Positions 24,321 to 37,910 of a DNA stretch of 64,000 nucleotides are shown piece after piece. Location: assembly GCA_005281725.1 (NCBI GenBank), contig SSBO01000013.1:1238281-1302280 (forward strand), in the 5' to 3' direction. Origin of the DNA: Wuchereria bancrofti (Eukaryota > Nematoda > Chromadorea > Rhabditida > Onchocercidae). A program made the translations under genes and the position numbers. Below the pieces are notes generated by a model. That model saw nothing but the letters and a program-made list of their open reading frames with translations. It was not told the DNA's origin and searched no databases. Numbering within the stretch: the stretch's first letter is position 1; each line of letters opens with the position of its first letter.

Positions 24321-24815
24321 TTACAATTCTATACTATCGTAACCTCTCGTTTCAAGTGCCCTATCGTAACCTCTTACTAGTTGTAGGGCGTTTCCTCTTA
24401 GACAAGAAACTAAGTAATTTAATTTTTGGATATCTGGTATGTTTTGAGAGTGTACGGAGGCTTCGAAACTACTCCAGAATTCTCTCCATGTTTTAGGGTC
24501 TCCACTAAACGTTGGTAACGACAATTGTGGTAAATTTACTACTGGACAACATTCAGTTAAGCTAGGTTCTTTATTTTGTGCTAGACGTTTAAGGGCTAAC
24601 TCTGTATCATCCTTGTACATAGATAAGGCTATAATGGTATCCGTACCTATGTTAATTAAATTTAAAATACCTCTATCGTCGTTTGCCATTTGTTCGTATT
24701 TTTCTTCTTTTTTCTTTTGCGACATTGGGGCTAGTTGAATGTGTTCCAACCATTTGTCGTTGATACACTGCAAAAATTGGTATATTTGAATGCAAAAAAG
24801 TGAATTTAATTGCAT
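24321..24815 (-). pseudogene. Pao gag-like N-terminal fragment (DUF1759-like)
   Basis: About 164 residues from the ATG at 24815. The core LPTFSGDPKTWREFWSSF followed by KLNYLVSCLRGNAL is typical of the gag-associated DUF1759 region of BEL/Pao polyproteins. The frame stops at 24321, just after a short repeated GYD-containing motif. Coding continues in another frame (VRELLVEKFGR) near 24300, so a frameshift or small insertion breaks the polyprotein here. Confidence 0.8.
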
Positions 24816-25503
24816 GAGTTTCGACTTAATAATTAATTTTAACTTAAACTTAAAATTTGAACAAAATTAAATTAAAGAGGAAAATATAGCAACAGATGCA
24901 CTGAAATTTCAAATTTCAAAAAAAATCACTCACCGTATACGGGCACAAAATTTAATTCACTAATAAATTCATGTAGCAAATATGCTATTAATCGATCACT
25001 TAAGATCCAATCATTCGTAGAAATTAAATGTACCAATGACTGCTCGCCATTTCTCTCATAATCAATTCGTATTCTATTTTTAAAATAATTTTAATACATT
25101 TTTTTCTTCATTTTTTTATCACTAATTAAATAATCAAATTTGGATTACTTATTGGATTAAAATGATAAAAAATGCTGTCTTAGATGTTATTTTGTAGTTT
25201 TAATTCATTAAATTCATTAATATTCCTGTAATTATAATTATTATATATATGAATTCACTTCATGTTTAATATATAATTCATTTTATGTTTAATTAATTCT
25301 TCAGAGTTAAAAAAAGAAAAAACTCCTGGAATTCTGAAAGAAAAAATATTATCTAGATTAAGGTTAAAAGGACCAAAATTATTAAATTGCTCAAATCAGT
25401 TTTTTTCGAATTTTTTTGCATTTTTTCTTACGATAAGTAGTTTGATGATTTAAAACAGATGTACTCGTCTCTATTTTTTCTTTTTTCGTTTTTTTTTTTT
25501 TTT
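24816..25503 (-). mobile_element. Leader and possible LTR of the Pao element
   Basis: This lies directly upstream of gag on the minus strand and is shared with 25909-26596. GTGCCCGTATACGG (reverse complement, near 24936-24949) resembles an LTR-retroelement primer-binding region, so an LTR would lie between about 24955 and 25503. Only one LTR-like copy is present per element, so its ends cannot be proved. Confidence 0.4.
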
Positions 25504-25504
25504 N

Positions 25505-25908
25505 AAGTAATTTAATTTTTGGATATCTGGTATGTTTTGAGAGTGTACGGAGGCTTCGAAACTACTCCAGAATTCTCTCCATGTTTTAGGGTCTCCACTA
25601 AACGTTGGTAACGACAATTGTGGTAAATTTACTACTGGACGACATTCAGTTAAGCTAGGTTCTTTATTTTGTGCTAGACGTTTAAGGGCTAACTCTGTAT
25701 CATCCTTATACATAGATAAGGTTATAATGATATCCGTACCTATGTTAATTAAATTTAAAATACCTCTATCGTCGTTTGCCATTTGTTCGTATTTTTCTTC
25801 TTTTTTCTTTTGCGACATTGGGGCTAGTTGAATGTGTTCCAACCATTTGTCGTTGATACACTGCAAAAATTGGTATATTTGAATGCAAAAAAGTGAATTT
25901 AATTGCAT
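25505..25908 (-). pseudogene. Second Pao gag fragment
   Basis: Starts at the ATG at 25908 and repeats the first 134 residues or so of the gag fragment at 24321-24815, with a few substitutions (for example CCPVV becomes CRPVV). It is cut at the N at 25504 in the middle of the conserved KLNY segment. This is the copy physically continuous with copy B. Confidence 0.8.
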
Positions 25909-27989
25909 GAGTTTCGACTTAATAATTAATTTTAACTTAAACTTAAAATTTGAACAAAATTAAATTAAAGAGGAAAATATAGCAACAGATGCACTGAAAT
26001 TTCAAATTTCAAAAAAAATCACTCACCGTATACGGGCACAAAATTTAATTCACTAATAAATTCATGTAGCAAATATGCTATTAATCGATCACTTAAGATC
26101 CAATCATTCGTAGAAATTAAATGTACCAATGACTGCTCGCCATTTCTCTCATAATCAATTCGTATTCTATTTTTAAAATAATTTTAATACATTTTTTTCT
26201 TCATTTTTTTATCACTAATTAAATAATCAAATTTGGATTACTTATTGGATTAAAATGATAAAAAATGCTGTCTTAGATGTTATTTTGTAGTTTTAATTCA
26301 TTAAATTCATTAATATTCCTGTAATTATAATTATTATATATATGAATTCACTTCATGTTTAATATATAATTCATTTTATGTTTAATTAATTCTTCAGAGT
26401 TAAAAAAAGAAAAAACTCCTGGAATTCTGAAAGAAAAAATATTATCTAGATTAAGGTTAAAAGGACCAAAATTATTAAATTGCTCAAATCAGTTTTTTTC
26501 GAATTTTTTTGCATTTTTTCTTACGATAAGTAGTTTGATGATTTAAAACAGATGTACTCGTCTCTATTTTTTCTTTTTTCGTTTTTTTTTTTTTTTTGTT
26601 AACTCAATGATTAAAGTATTTTTGAGGAGGAGAAAAAAAATCTGTGCACGATAAGAAGCATCATTTTGCTGTAGCGCTTTGTGTCGGCGCAAAATGATAA
26701 AGCATTCATTATGTATGTGACTTAGGGCGCTACGAGGATGCCTAGCTTTAAACAGAGGGGATTTCTGTTTCTTTGTTTCTATTGGTGATATTCCATTATT
26801 TTACAGCAATGATACACGTTTCACTAATTCAAAATTATTAGCAAAATATTTTTTCCTTCCCTCTTTTTTTGCTCATGTTTCTTTTTTATTATACATATCA
26901 AACATTTACAAAATTAGCACATTTTGCTTTTATGGCTTTATTAAAATTTAAACTATTTTTTCCCTATTTTTTTTATAAAATTTTGTATGAATATTTGAGA
27001 AATTAATGGAACATATTTCAAATTAAACATGCCTAACAATAAATTTTGCCATTATGCATAATGGAGGTATTATCAATGATATTAATCAGTTCAGTAATAT
27101 TTGTTGCTTAAAAAAAGTAATAATTTCTGAGTAAGATTATTCATTGCAATAATAGCCATAATTGGAAAACGAAAATTGATAATATTAGTAATTCAGTTAT
27201 TCCGTCTTGCATTAATGGAATGAGATTATCAATGATTTAAAGTATTGTTGTTTATCTAGGAGCAACGTTTTACTGCAATTCAATTACTCTTAATTTACTC
27301 GAAATTTTGAAAAATATTTCTTATTACATTTCTTCAATACTAACAAATTGTAGTTCATGTGATAAAACTGTATAATGGTAAGATTACAAGTGGCAAATTA
27401 TATAATGTCACAATGATAGCATCAATGTTCATCTAAAATAAATTTCAGAATTTCGAATACGATATTTTGATCATATTGCTGCGTAATTTAATTCTAATTT
27501 TTAAATTTAATTAAAAACTTTCTCTCCAATCTAAATTAGAAGAATTGGTTGATACTGTAAGAGTAACTCAATTTGAAATCATAGAACTTCATATCGATAC
27601 CGATGGTAATGTCAGTGGAAAGGCTATTGAATGTTTTGCAGTTCAGAAGAAGCTTGTACTTTTCCGGAAATTCTCGGATTTTTAACGTTTAGAAATCTCT
27701 TTCTTTGGCTATTCGTGGTGCGAATTACTATACTACTTTTTAAAGTAATTAGTTACACAATCAAATATTCAATTCTGAATTAAGCTTAAATTTAGCATAG
27801 GATATTTATCGGTTGTTCAATTAATGATTAATGCTTAATGAGGATTAATGCTTGTCAAATATTTCAGGTGATATACCATGTAATTACGGAAAAGTATTTG
27901 TTTTAAGTTGGTAGTAAATGTTTTTCTCATATCATGTTTTATCATAGCATAGATATCATGTTCATATCATATTTTTAAATATGCTGCAG

Positions 27990-30900
27990 ATGGCAGAATT
28001 GGAAGAAGGTGACATTGCCGATAATGGGTTTGGAAGTTTCGAAATCAGTCAGGAAGATGATGGCATTACTCCTTTAAGTCCAGTTCAGTCCGATTATGTA
28101 GGTTTTAAGTTTATCTTCATTAAAATTTATTCTCAAATTGTAGACGAACTATTTAGGAAAGCATGAATAGGATTAGGGAAAATGAAATGTGGAGTAGCTC
28201 GGTTAGGTAGAATTCGAAATTATAAGTAAAAATTTTAAGTTATTTTCTTTATAGCAGACTTAATTTATTTTTTTATAAACTTTTTTTACATCAGCGGGTT
28301 GCTGAAATAAGTAATGATGTTGACGATTAAAAAAGTGTCGTCGAAGATGATGGTGAAAAGGATAACTCTTCGTCCCGTTCGCATTTTTCATTACGCGAGT
28401 TTATTTTTCCAGTTTGCGAGTAAACACCTTCAATGCGAGATATGAGCGCAGGCGCAGTCAGACATTTTACTTATGCTTGAAGTTATATGGTTTAAGGAAT
28501 TGTCATGCGGGTTATATTTAAAAATTGATCGAAGTTGCTCGGAAGAAAAAGGCTTATAAACGTCGATGGTTTCATTATTGTAAGACGAGTTTTATAAGTT
28601 TTTACAAAAATTTTGGTTTTATTTATAATTTAATGAATATAGTTGGTCTTGTTCAGAACTGAGGGAGAAGTGAAGGAGGAAAACGTTGTTAATCAGGATG
28701 AAAATTTGGAACAGAATTCTGAAACGAAAGAGAGGATTGACCATGATCGAATAAATATGAATAACGAGACGGAAAAGTAAATACAAATCACAAAAAAGAA
28801 TTAACGATTCTGATGGGGATGAAGGTTGGTGATAAAAGGGCATAGTTTCTTCTGTTAGTTACTGCAGTTCTAGTTCCCATATAGTATTTTTGCTTTTACA
28901 ATCCTAAACACATTCATTCACTAAATTTCTTTTTTTTCTTTTTTGTAAATAAAAATTTCTTTTTGTAAATTTTTTTCTTTTTTGTAAATAATGTTCAAGA
29001 GGAAAAAACGTTGCAGATAAACAGGCCGGTCCGTCGAAACCACGACGGAACATGTTGTCCAGCAATGAAGAAGATAATATAGATGCCACACCGGCAGCAG
29101 GAAGTCAAGATGATTTCATTATTAACAATTCATTGTCACAAGCGTATTCTTATTAACAAAAATGACTTTTACGACTTGTGTTTGACGTTTCTATATTCGT
29201 TGTCAGTATAGTATTTGCCCAAGAAAAGCAAGTGATTTTTGATAGAATTTCGAATTTTGTATCCCTGATTACTTCTGGTTGCAGTCATGTCTTTTTTCCA
29301 GAGATGGTTCAGAACCGGAAGATGATGAGCATGCTGAAGTTAGTTGGTGAACTGATGACCAATATATTTGGGCAGGATAGTGATGATGAAAAGGAAGGTG
29401 AAGATGTTCAAGCACAGTATCAGGTAGACAATTTGTACCTTTTGAAATGATCTTTTGCAGCACATAAGATTTTCAGCATCTATTTAGCCTTTTGAAAAGA
29501 CTATGGACTTCAAATATGGAGGAAAAATTTTTTAATAGTGTAAATCTAATATTTCGATTTCGGTTCTGATGTCCAAGTTTTTTCGGCGCAGTAAGTGGTA
29601 AAACACAATAATCTCTTTATTGCTTTTAATATTTTTACCTTAATGTCAGGCTGAAAGAAATGGTCTAGAAGGAGATGATGACGAGCCGCGGTATGTTTGT
29701 GATGAAAATGACGAAGATGATGGGTAAAACTTTTGGTGAAAATAAAACATTTAATTAGCAGCTCCCAAACTAATGTAATTGAAAAAAAAATGGATGTTAT
29801 GAAGTCTCCACTGATTACATTAGTGATACAGAATAAAATTTTAGTGTAGAAATATTACTGTTTCAATGGTTTTACTGAAAGATAGTATCAAAAGATCATT
29901 GGTTTTGTAGATGGGTTTGGACTTTGATACAATGTTGAGTGTAAACAAGGCAGAACGACAAAGACCAAGAAGACCCGGACGAGACGGTTCCATTGATGTG
30001 GTGGAGCATATGATGATCAAAATAAAAAGGATTATTAATGCTATGAAATCTGCAGCAAAGGTAATATTCACAATTTTTCTTAAATACATCAAGATAAAGT
30101 AATGTCTAATCGTTTACATAGCAGTTGATATATATAACCTAACATTTTTGCTTCTACTTGATAGCTTTCATATTGTTACGTATGGAAGTCTAAAAATTTT
30201 TCATGTAAGAGTTCAAATGTTCATTATTTTTCCAAAATATAACACAGCTATCTTCCAGCATACATCCACGTGCTGTATTACAAAATGAATTGTAATATTT
30301 ACAGATTAGAAATTTGTAAGAACAGCTATATAAGATATTTTAGGACGACCGTCATTCTAACATGGAGCGTCGACCTGCTCTGCAGAAGCGTAAAATGCTA
30401 CCACACGTAAAAGCAATGTTAATAAAGCACGATTTAATGGAAGCCATAATTGGTAAATGAATATTGTTGTTAAAATATTGCGAAATTTGTAAATTATTAC
30501 CGAGAAAAAATAGGGAATGAATAAGTTTTTCGAAATACTTTTTGTGCCGCTCCAAATTAAATGCTTTAGAAGTTTTTGTGGCTCTGTTTTGCTAAGTTAT
30601 TTACTTCGAATGTTGATAATCTGCTGGAAAATATTTTAAATATTTGGAAATTTTTCAATATTTTTGTAGATAATGGCATGATGTATGTAATATCAGAGTG
30701 GTTGGCGCCGTTACCAGATAAATCATTAGCTGCATTGGAAATTCGGACAGATTTGTTAAAAATTCTGCAGGATTTTAGTCGGTTGGAACCAGGAACGCTG
30801 AAGCAATCTGGACCAGGACGTGCTGTAATGCTGCTATACAAACATTCACGCGAAACTAAAGAGAATAAAGCTCTTGCTGCACGGCTGATTAGTGATTGGG

Positions 30901-32023
30901 CTAGACCTATTTTCAGGTCTCTACTTTTTTGTTTTTCCTCGGGTGCACTTATGATTATTTTAACAATTAAGTCCCCTGTTTGTTTTCAAAAAAGGGTTTA
31001 AAGTTGAGAATAGTTTGATGGTTTTCAAGATGGCATGACTATGAAAGACGCATTGCATAAAATAAAGGACTGTTCTTCGTTAATGTAATTATAATTCATT
31101 AGTGGGATTATAATTCAATTTATTTCATTACTTTTAGTTGACTTTGTTAGGTTGGGGTTGATTTCAAGGTAGAAATTACGTTGAAATAAGGTTCAGTGTC
31201 AAGCAAGGTCATGATACTATTTTTGTGTGACAGTCGGAGAAAATGTACTGAGATATTATTCTTAAATTTATTTCTTCTCTTTTCAGTTCGACAGAGATTT
31301 TTGTTCAGTGATAAAANAAGGTAGAAATTACGTTGAAATAAGGTTCAGTGTCAAGCAAGGTCATGATACTATTTTTGTGTGACAGTCGGAGAAAATGTAC
31401 TGAGATATTATTCTTAAATTTATTTCTTCTCTTTTCAGTTCGACAGAGATTTTTGTTCAGTGATAAAAGATGAGCATATACAGCTCAGAAGCTAAACGGC
31501 GGCGCTTGGAGTAAGTGTTTGAATGAATGAAGTTATGTAGTTTAGCATTACTGTTTCATAATGAGATCGAATATTGATATTGATTATCATGCAGTTGATT
31601 GAATTTTCTGGAATTGGTCAATATTTGTTTTTCAAAAGCGGAAATCGCATTTTACTTGAAATCACAAGAATTGTTATGTACTCGATGCAGACATGTAAGT
31701 TAGATACTACCAAAGGAGCATGTAACTGGTATTATTTTGAAACATTTTTAGTGCAGGATCAGAAAGCTCAGATGCTGAAAAGGAGATATAAGAACCTCGT
31801 CCAGGTGATAAAAGTTTCATAATGCGTGTACATGTACCACGACCGTCTCAGAAGGATTACGTTGTACGCCCAAAGAGTAATGTTGAAGGTCAGTTTCGTG
31901 GAGCAACGAAAAATCGTTCTAATAGTCGGTTCGATCGAACGCAAAGGAATTCAAAGAGCGTACAAAACAGCAGCGTACATTTTGCGAGCCGTTGCTGTAA
32001 CTATTAATCGCGTTAATATATGA
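27990..32023 (+). pseudogene. iws-1: IWS1 pseudogene (copy B)
   Basis: Collinear with 6302-10226 but disabled at many points. Exon 1 is open. Exon 2 has TAA where A has TCA (about 28328). Exon 3 has a frameshift and TAA near 28777. The donor after exon 4 is lost (GTAA to ATGA, about 29109). Exon 5 has an indel near 29338. Exon 7 has two single-base losses (about 29912 and 29999). Exon 9 keeps a long frame but loses one base at its donor. Exon 10 has an internal deletion (about 31485). Exon 11 has TAA near 31789. The poly(A) hexamer is AGTAAA. At 31317 a single N and a 151-base exact repeat add an assembly error, but the other lesions do not depend on it. Confidence 0.9.
31166..31468. repeat. 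151-bp exact direct repeat across the N at 31317
   Basis: 31166-31316 equals 31318-31468 exactly, with a single N between. Copy A has this sequence once. It is an unmerged contig overlap in intron 9/exon 10 of the IWS1 pseudogene. Confidence 0.92.
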
Positions 32024-33840
32024 TAAATGTCTTCATTATTTTATTGTCATTTCGATTGCAATATGGAAAGTGACAGTAAACCTATAATGGATAGTGTTTC
32101 AGAAGTTCTTTAAGCAGCAAAGTTCTGAGGATGCTGTCAGATCCTGGAAAAACTTTTAGTCTTCTTTTGTATACAGCGCATAAAAGCTTGTTTCAGTTTT
32201 TACTTAACACTCCATCAAATTTTTTGAGTTGTTTTACATTTACAGATTGACTTTGTGTGATCTTTTTTTATACATGTCAGCAAGTAATGTATTATTAAAT
32301 TCTGTCACCTACTTTTTTTTCATAGAAATCACCAGTTTTCAAGTCTGTCAACATATACAATCATTAAAAATTAGTTTTCATGATCAGAAGATTTCATAAT
32401 AGTAATCGTCATTGTATTTTAAAACTGGTTCGAACTTATTTTTTTCAAACCAATATAATGTACTTTTTTATCAGTTGTGTTTGCCCCTTATTTGTATGTT
32501 CAATTAGAGGATGTCCAACCTTCGTTTACTACAACGTTGTATATTTCTCATGTATACTTAATAAATTTAAATGAAGTTTCAAATATTACATCACCACCCG
32601 TTCTAAATTTCTATAAAATAGATTAGTGCTGCGTATTGGAGCTCTTCTTGTCCCTCTAATAGTGACTTTTTTCTTCTTTTCAGTACTGTAATGAATTGTC
32701 TTTTCAATTTCGAGTTCAAATTATGAATGGAACTTGAACAATTTAAAAAATACAAAAAGGTCATGAACAAAACACATGACATAATGTGTCCCGGAAATTA
32801 CGGGGGAAAAATGAATTAATTGCTATATCATAACGCCGTGTTATAACATATGGCAAGTATGATAAAGAATTTAAAAATTTCTAAAAATAATCCATGTAAA
32901 TAAAGTCTAACATTTTAAGGAATTTCTTGTTTCATTAAAAATTGCATGACGGCCCTTATCAAAGAAGCGTACATATTTTGTGTCTTACAATGTGGTAATA
33001 GGAAGGGGTGTAATTTTACTGCGGTTGAATAATTTATTTCATCTTTTTAAATTATTTTGTTTCCAGCATTATTTTGTTTTCTTCATTTATTTAGTTTTTG
33101 AAAGGATTTTGTTTATCGATAAAGTTAATATTTTTTTAAGAAATGTACGCTAAATTATTTTCAAATTATTTGACTCAGTTTTTATTTTAGCAAACGTATA
33201 TTATTTCTTTTTAAATTAAAACACAAAATTATTAACTTTTACAAGATTATTCTAGTAGGTACACAAATATGATCGATTGTCTCCTTACATGAATACATAT
33301 ATTTAGATATTATTAAAAACATACCAGTTAATTAATAGATGAAATATTTGAATAAGGGTTGTGTTTGGATTAAGTAAATAATAACAAAAGTAATAATAAT
33401 GAAAACAGGTATAACAGTGTGTAGCAGGAATATGTTGCTTATCATGTGATATAGATCACTGAACAACATCATCTCTCATATGATAATATATGGCAACATA
33501 TTCGGGTCATTGATGAATTAATTATAATTTCAAGAAAATAATTTGCACAAAATTATCGTTATCATTGTTGTATTTTATCTTTCTTTGTCAAAATTTATTA
33601 AAAATTAAGTTAAGCTAATTTCATTAGCAAGTTTTGTCATTTTTATGTAAACAATTCAAAAAGATCATATTTTTTTTTAAATTTGATTTTAAGATAACAT
33701 TCTTTTATTAAGATATATTTCAAACTTTTTGGATCATTTTGTTTGAGATAGAATTGAACTGTTTCAATGAAATTAAAACAAACCTTTTCTTTACAGTGAA
33801 TAATACTATTGAATGCTGCTGAAATTGTTATCAAGCAGAA
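32024..33840. other. Spacer between IWS1 and RNF13-like copies (copy B)
   Basis: Matches 10227-12155 with many small indels. No gene is supported. Confidence 0.6.
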
Positions 33841-34839
33841 ATGCATATGCAAAGTATTTACGTTAACTATGAAATCTTCACGTTATTCGTACTTTCTGTT
33901 TTCGTCATATCAACTTATGAACAATACATCATTGAAGTGGTATGTTTTTCGAAAACGAAATTTTGTTAAAAGTTTCAAAATTTCAAAAAACGCAAACCAA
34001 ATTATGTCACATATCATAAATTTAGGGATGTTGTTGTTTATTAAAATGGGAAGATTCACTTTTACATTTTTCAAGCAAGTTGGTATGAAACTATTACATA
34101 TTAGTAATTGAGTTAGACATGGACAAACTTTGAACATAACGGATTAGGCAGAAAATTTTTTAGTTGAATGTTTTTCGTGACTTGTCTTCTAGAAGATATA
34201 TGATCATGCGATTGTTGAAAGTTAGGCTTTAAAACTGAAATGTAACATATTTCTGTTTAGTAGTTCAACTCATGATTGATATTTTACTCAGTTATAGAGT
34301 TGTGTATCTGTTTAACTGGAACTGTTACATCAAATGATGATTTAGCAACTTTTGAAGTGAATAACGGAGTTCAAAAAATAGTTTCTTTTGACTTTTTAAC
34401 ATTCAATGAAACAATTTGCAGTGGGAGCCGAGACTAGGTGGGTTTCAAGCCGTGTTGCAGTGTGATGCAACAGGCACCGATTTTGGGGGTAAAATTCCAG
34501 TATTAAGTTTCAGTGCTAATGAAACTGGTTGTGCATATTTTACAAATCCCAAAGATTCTTGTCAGGATACTTTTGTAAGTGTATTTTATACTTTTAAAAA
34601 GTCAGTCTACCGTTGATTTTTCCATATTGTATACAAAATATACAAAGTTCATAATAAAAATATGTTGCGAATTGTTCTCCAACTTCATTACTGTTTTTTC
34701 CTCGCTTTAGATCTAGAAACATCACATTAGCTCAATTTCAGAATTGCGATTTCTGATGGTCATTGAATGACTGTTACTTGTTGAGGTTAGGTTTTTCATA
34801 AGAGACTTTCTAAATCCGCTCTAGGGTTTTTCTCAAAAA

Positions 34840-34854
34840 GGTGGTCATCCCACC
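34840..34854 (+). other. Intronic hairpin, copy B version
   Basis: GGTGG (34840-34844) pairs with CCACC (34850-34854) over TCATC. Compared with copy A, the central C-G pair has become T-A, so pairing is kept. The neighbouring second hairpin is weakened here (TAGTCCCAG against TTGGAACTA). Confidence 0.45.
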
Positions 34855-37800
34855 TAGTCCCAGGAGATTGGAAATATCATGGTACTTGGAACTAAACAAA
34901 TACGGAATCGTTGGAATATGGTTAGAACAAAACTTCCTGCTTGTAAGTGATAAATATTGGAAAGAGAAGCATTTACAGAATAATCGGACAGGATGTATCA
35001 ATTATTACGCAGTGGTACCTCGTGGTAATTGTAGCTTCTCCGAAAAAGTAAATATTACGTTAGTATTTTTGCTCTGTAGTTTTTTTCATGTATTTATAGC
35101 TATTCTTAATACTTTAATAGGTATTCCCTATGCATTAGTAATCATAAAGCATTTGGTTTTGAACTATTAATACCTAAATTAAATCGGAAATAATGATCTC
35201 TGTTGTTTTATCATTTTTTCAGGCTGTATTATGTTAAACTGATGAATCTTATGCAATTACTAGTTGTTTTAACTTTTTTTCTCATTTTGCATTTGACTAA
35301 TTAGAAAGCAGTAATTATCTTCATGCAAAATTTAGGCATATCATGTACAAAGAGGATATCCGGATCCATACAATGCGCTGATTATATTTAACGATGATGG
35401 CCATTCACCGGTACCAATGGCTGGCAGCAAATATGCAGATCGAGTTGTGATTCCAGTCGTAATGGTAAGCCATGCATGCATGACAAATATGATGGATCGT
35501 TTTTCGGCTGAGAAAGGGTTAGTTTAAAGGAATTTTTCCCTTTGTTTTCATTAACTTTTCATTATTCATGTTTTATTTGTTCTCGTTTGTTTATTAACTC
35601 TTCTTTCTTAGGTTTTTAATATTGTATCTTTCATTTATCAACTCTTATTTTTCGATGAAGAAAATAGCTTTACTAATCCTTATTCCATTTCTCTAGGTTC
35701 GGCAGATGTTCGAAGTATTGAAGAGTTCGCATATAAGGATTTATTTGTTATTACTTTTTTTGCATATCGACAATTATTGTTTATTTTAAATTATACTCCT
35801 GTTTGTATGCGTTTTCCAGATATGTAGTGGCGATACGCGCTATTTCCGGATATTACGATCTTGTCAAGTACCTGATCCCTTTGATCGCCGTCGTTGCATT
35901 TTGTTTCGTTGTTCTTTGCATATCATTGGTAAGTAGTCATTCAAAAATTCTTTTGGATTTTCTTTCGTTGCTTCAAATTATTATTCTTGATCGAGTGTGA
36001 TGTTAATATTGCAAGTTCTTGAAATCGCTAATTGCGATTTCTGGCACCAAAAACTTCTGGATAATAAACATCAATGACTATGTAAAAATCCTTATTTTGC
36101 TTAAAAATGTTTGATTGTTTTAGGCAGTACGAGTATGTCGCGAACGTCGGCATTTAGCAAAGAAGAGATTATCGAGACGAAATCTGAAGAAGTTACCAGT
36201 CAAAAGGTTTAGAAAAGGTTTGTGGACTTCAGAGCGATGAATTAAAGAAAAAGTTTATGAGAATTGTGTTATTTATAAATGTTCAATTTCCCCGAAATTC
36301 TTTTGTTCACTCGCTGCTTTTAGTTCCTTTTCCTGACGTTTTTAATTCTTAATCCTTATAGTCTTTACTGGCCTGGAAACCTGAAAACTTCTAGGTTTCC
36401 CTAGAATATATTGTTCCCTTTCTCTATCTCTTTATCGTCCGTTTATTCATTTGCTTAATGTAAAACAGCTAACAATCTCTCTAGTATATAGATTGAAACA
36501 AGTCGGTAAATTACCGAAATTATAATCCTTATTTGATGAATCCAGTTATATACTGCATTTGGATTGCACCTAATGAATTTTGGAGCGAGATATTTATTAA
36601 TTGAGGTTTTTTTTTTCAGGTTATGCAGAGGAATCTTGCGCTATATGCATCGATGACTTTCTCGGTGGTGAAAGGTTACGTGTCTTGCCATGTAACCATG
36701 GTAAAGTTTTCAATTTTATAAGTTAAATCTCATGAATCCGTAAATTCAGTAGTTTTTCTTATCTGTGATATTTCGCTAGCAAACATCAGTGATCTCAGTG
36801 GAAAAAAATATTTTTATTAATGATACCTTTATTCAGCTTATCATTGTAAATGTATCGATCCTTGGCTGACAAAAGTTCGAAAAGTTTGTCCAATATGCAA
36901 ACGAAAACTTTTGTCGTCGGGAGAATCTGATTCATCAGACTCCGATGATGGACGTAATTCTACATTAGCATCTGGTTCTACAACGGTATATCGTGAAAAT
37001 GCTCCATTGCTTCGTAATGCTGAGACGGTACCTTTTTGTATTTGTGTTTGCTTGTTTGCCAGAGTTATAATTTGCTTTTACTGAATTTTAAGCAAATTTT
37101 CTGAAAACAATTTTAATTTTGTTTGTGTGTAGTAAGTCTAACTTTTCTTTTACAGTTTGCATCTGGAAGTCCCTCACCATCCACTCAGAGAATAGAACTA
37201 CAAAGAAACATGCAAGGTAATAATCTGCTAAGTTAGGTGAATCTAATGTATGATAAATTTATCTCCTGAAAAAAAAAAAAAAAAACTTGTATTTCAACGT
37301 CTTTTTCAAAATTTTGCTTTCACACTACTGAGATACAATTTCAGGTAAACGTAGGCCGCCACCTCTACGTGTGATTGTAACATCTCCTGGTGATACTCCT
37401 TTACCATCGCCTGGAACGGATTATGTAACCACCGTTGGTGGTGAAATTCGTGAAAATGATGGTACCAATGCAATATCAAGTCGAATTGAAGCAGTTTCCG
37501 AAACTTTACGTCGAACTTTACGTCCATACTACCAACAAATTGTCAATAGGTCGATACATGTTCCATGGCGAAATGTTATGAGAGACTCGGTAAGCTTACT
37601 ATTTAATTTATATTACATGTATGATAATACGTTCATTTTTGTGGCGCATGTGATACAATGGAATGGGATAGTGCAGTAATGTGACTGTTCGAAGATTTTT
37701 CCTTTCTATAAATATTGATCACTGAAGTAATTGATACGTTGCACTCTTTATTATTAACCTTTTTTATATTTGTTTTAGGGATGCGCATCTGGACCAAAGA

Positions 37801-37910
37801 CTTTTGTAGTCGACAATAATGCGTTTGATGAAAGCAATGAAATACTCAATGTAGGTTTTCATTTTAAAATTTGTGGTATTTTTTTTTATTTATGCAATTA
37901 GTCGAAGACA

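Larger units (their letters stand above)
21596..24815 (-). mobile_element. BEL/Pao-type LTR retrotransposon, interrupted and incomplete
   Basis: Read on the minus strand, the order is gag-like region, zinc knuckles, sequencing gap, reverse transcriptase, RNase H start. It ends at the N at 21595, so integrase and the 3' LTR are absent. Coding is broken between the gag segments and between RT and RNase H, so this copy is unlikely to be active as assembled. The element abuts copy B and is absent from the matching left edge of copy A. Confidence 0.88.
24412..26596. repeat. 1.09-kb near-exact direct repeat across the N at 25504
   Basis: 24412-25503 matches 25505-26596 (offset 1,093) with only about four differences seen, all within the gag fragment. 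The join falls at a single N after a T-run. It is most likely two overlapping contigs from two near-identical Pao copies or alleles, not a biological tandem repeat. Confidence 0.85.
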
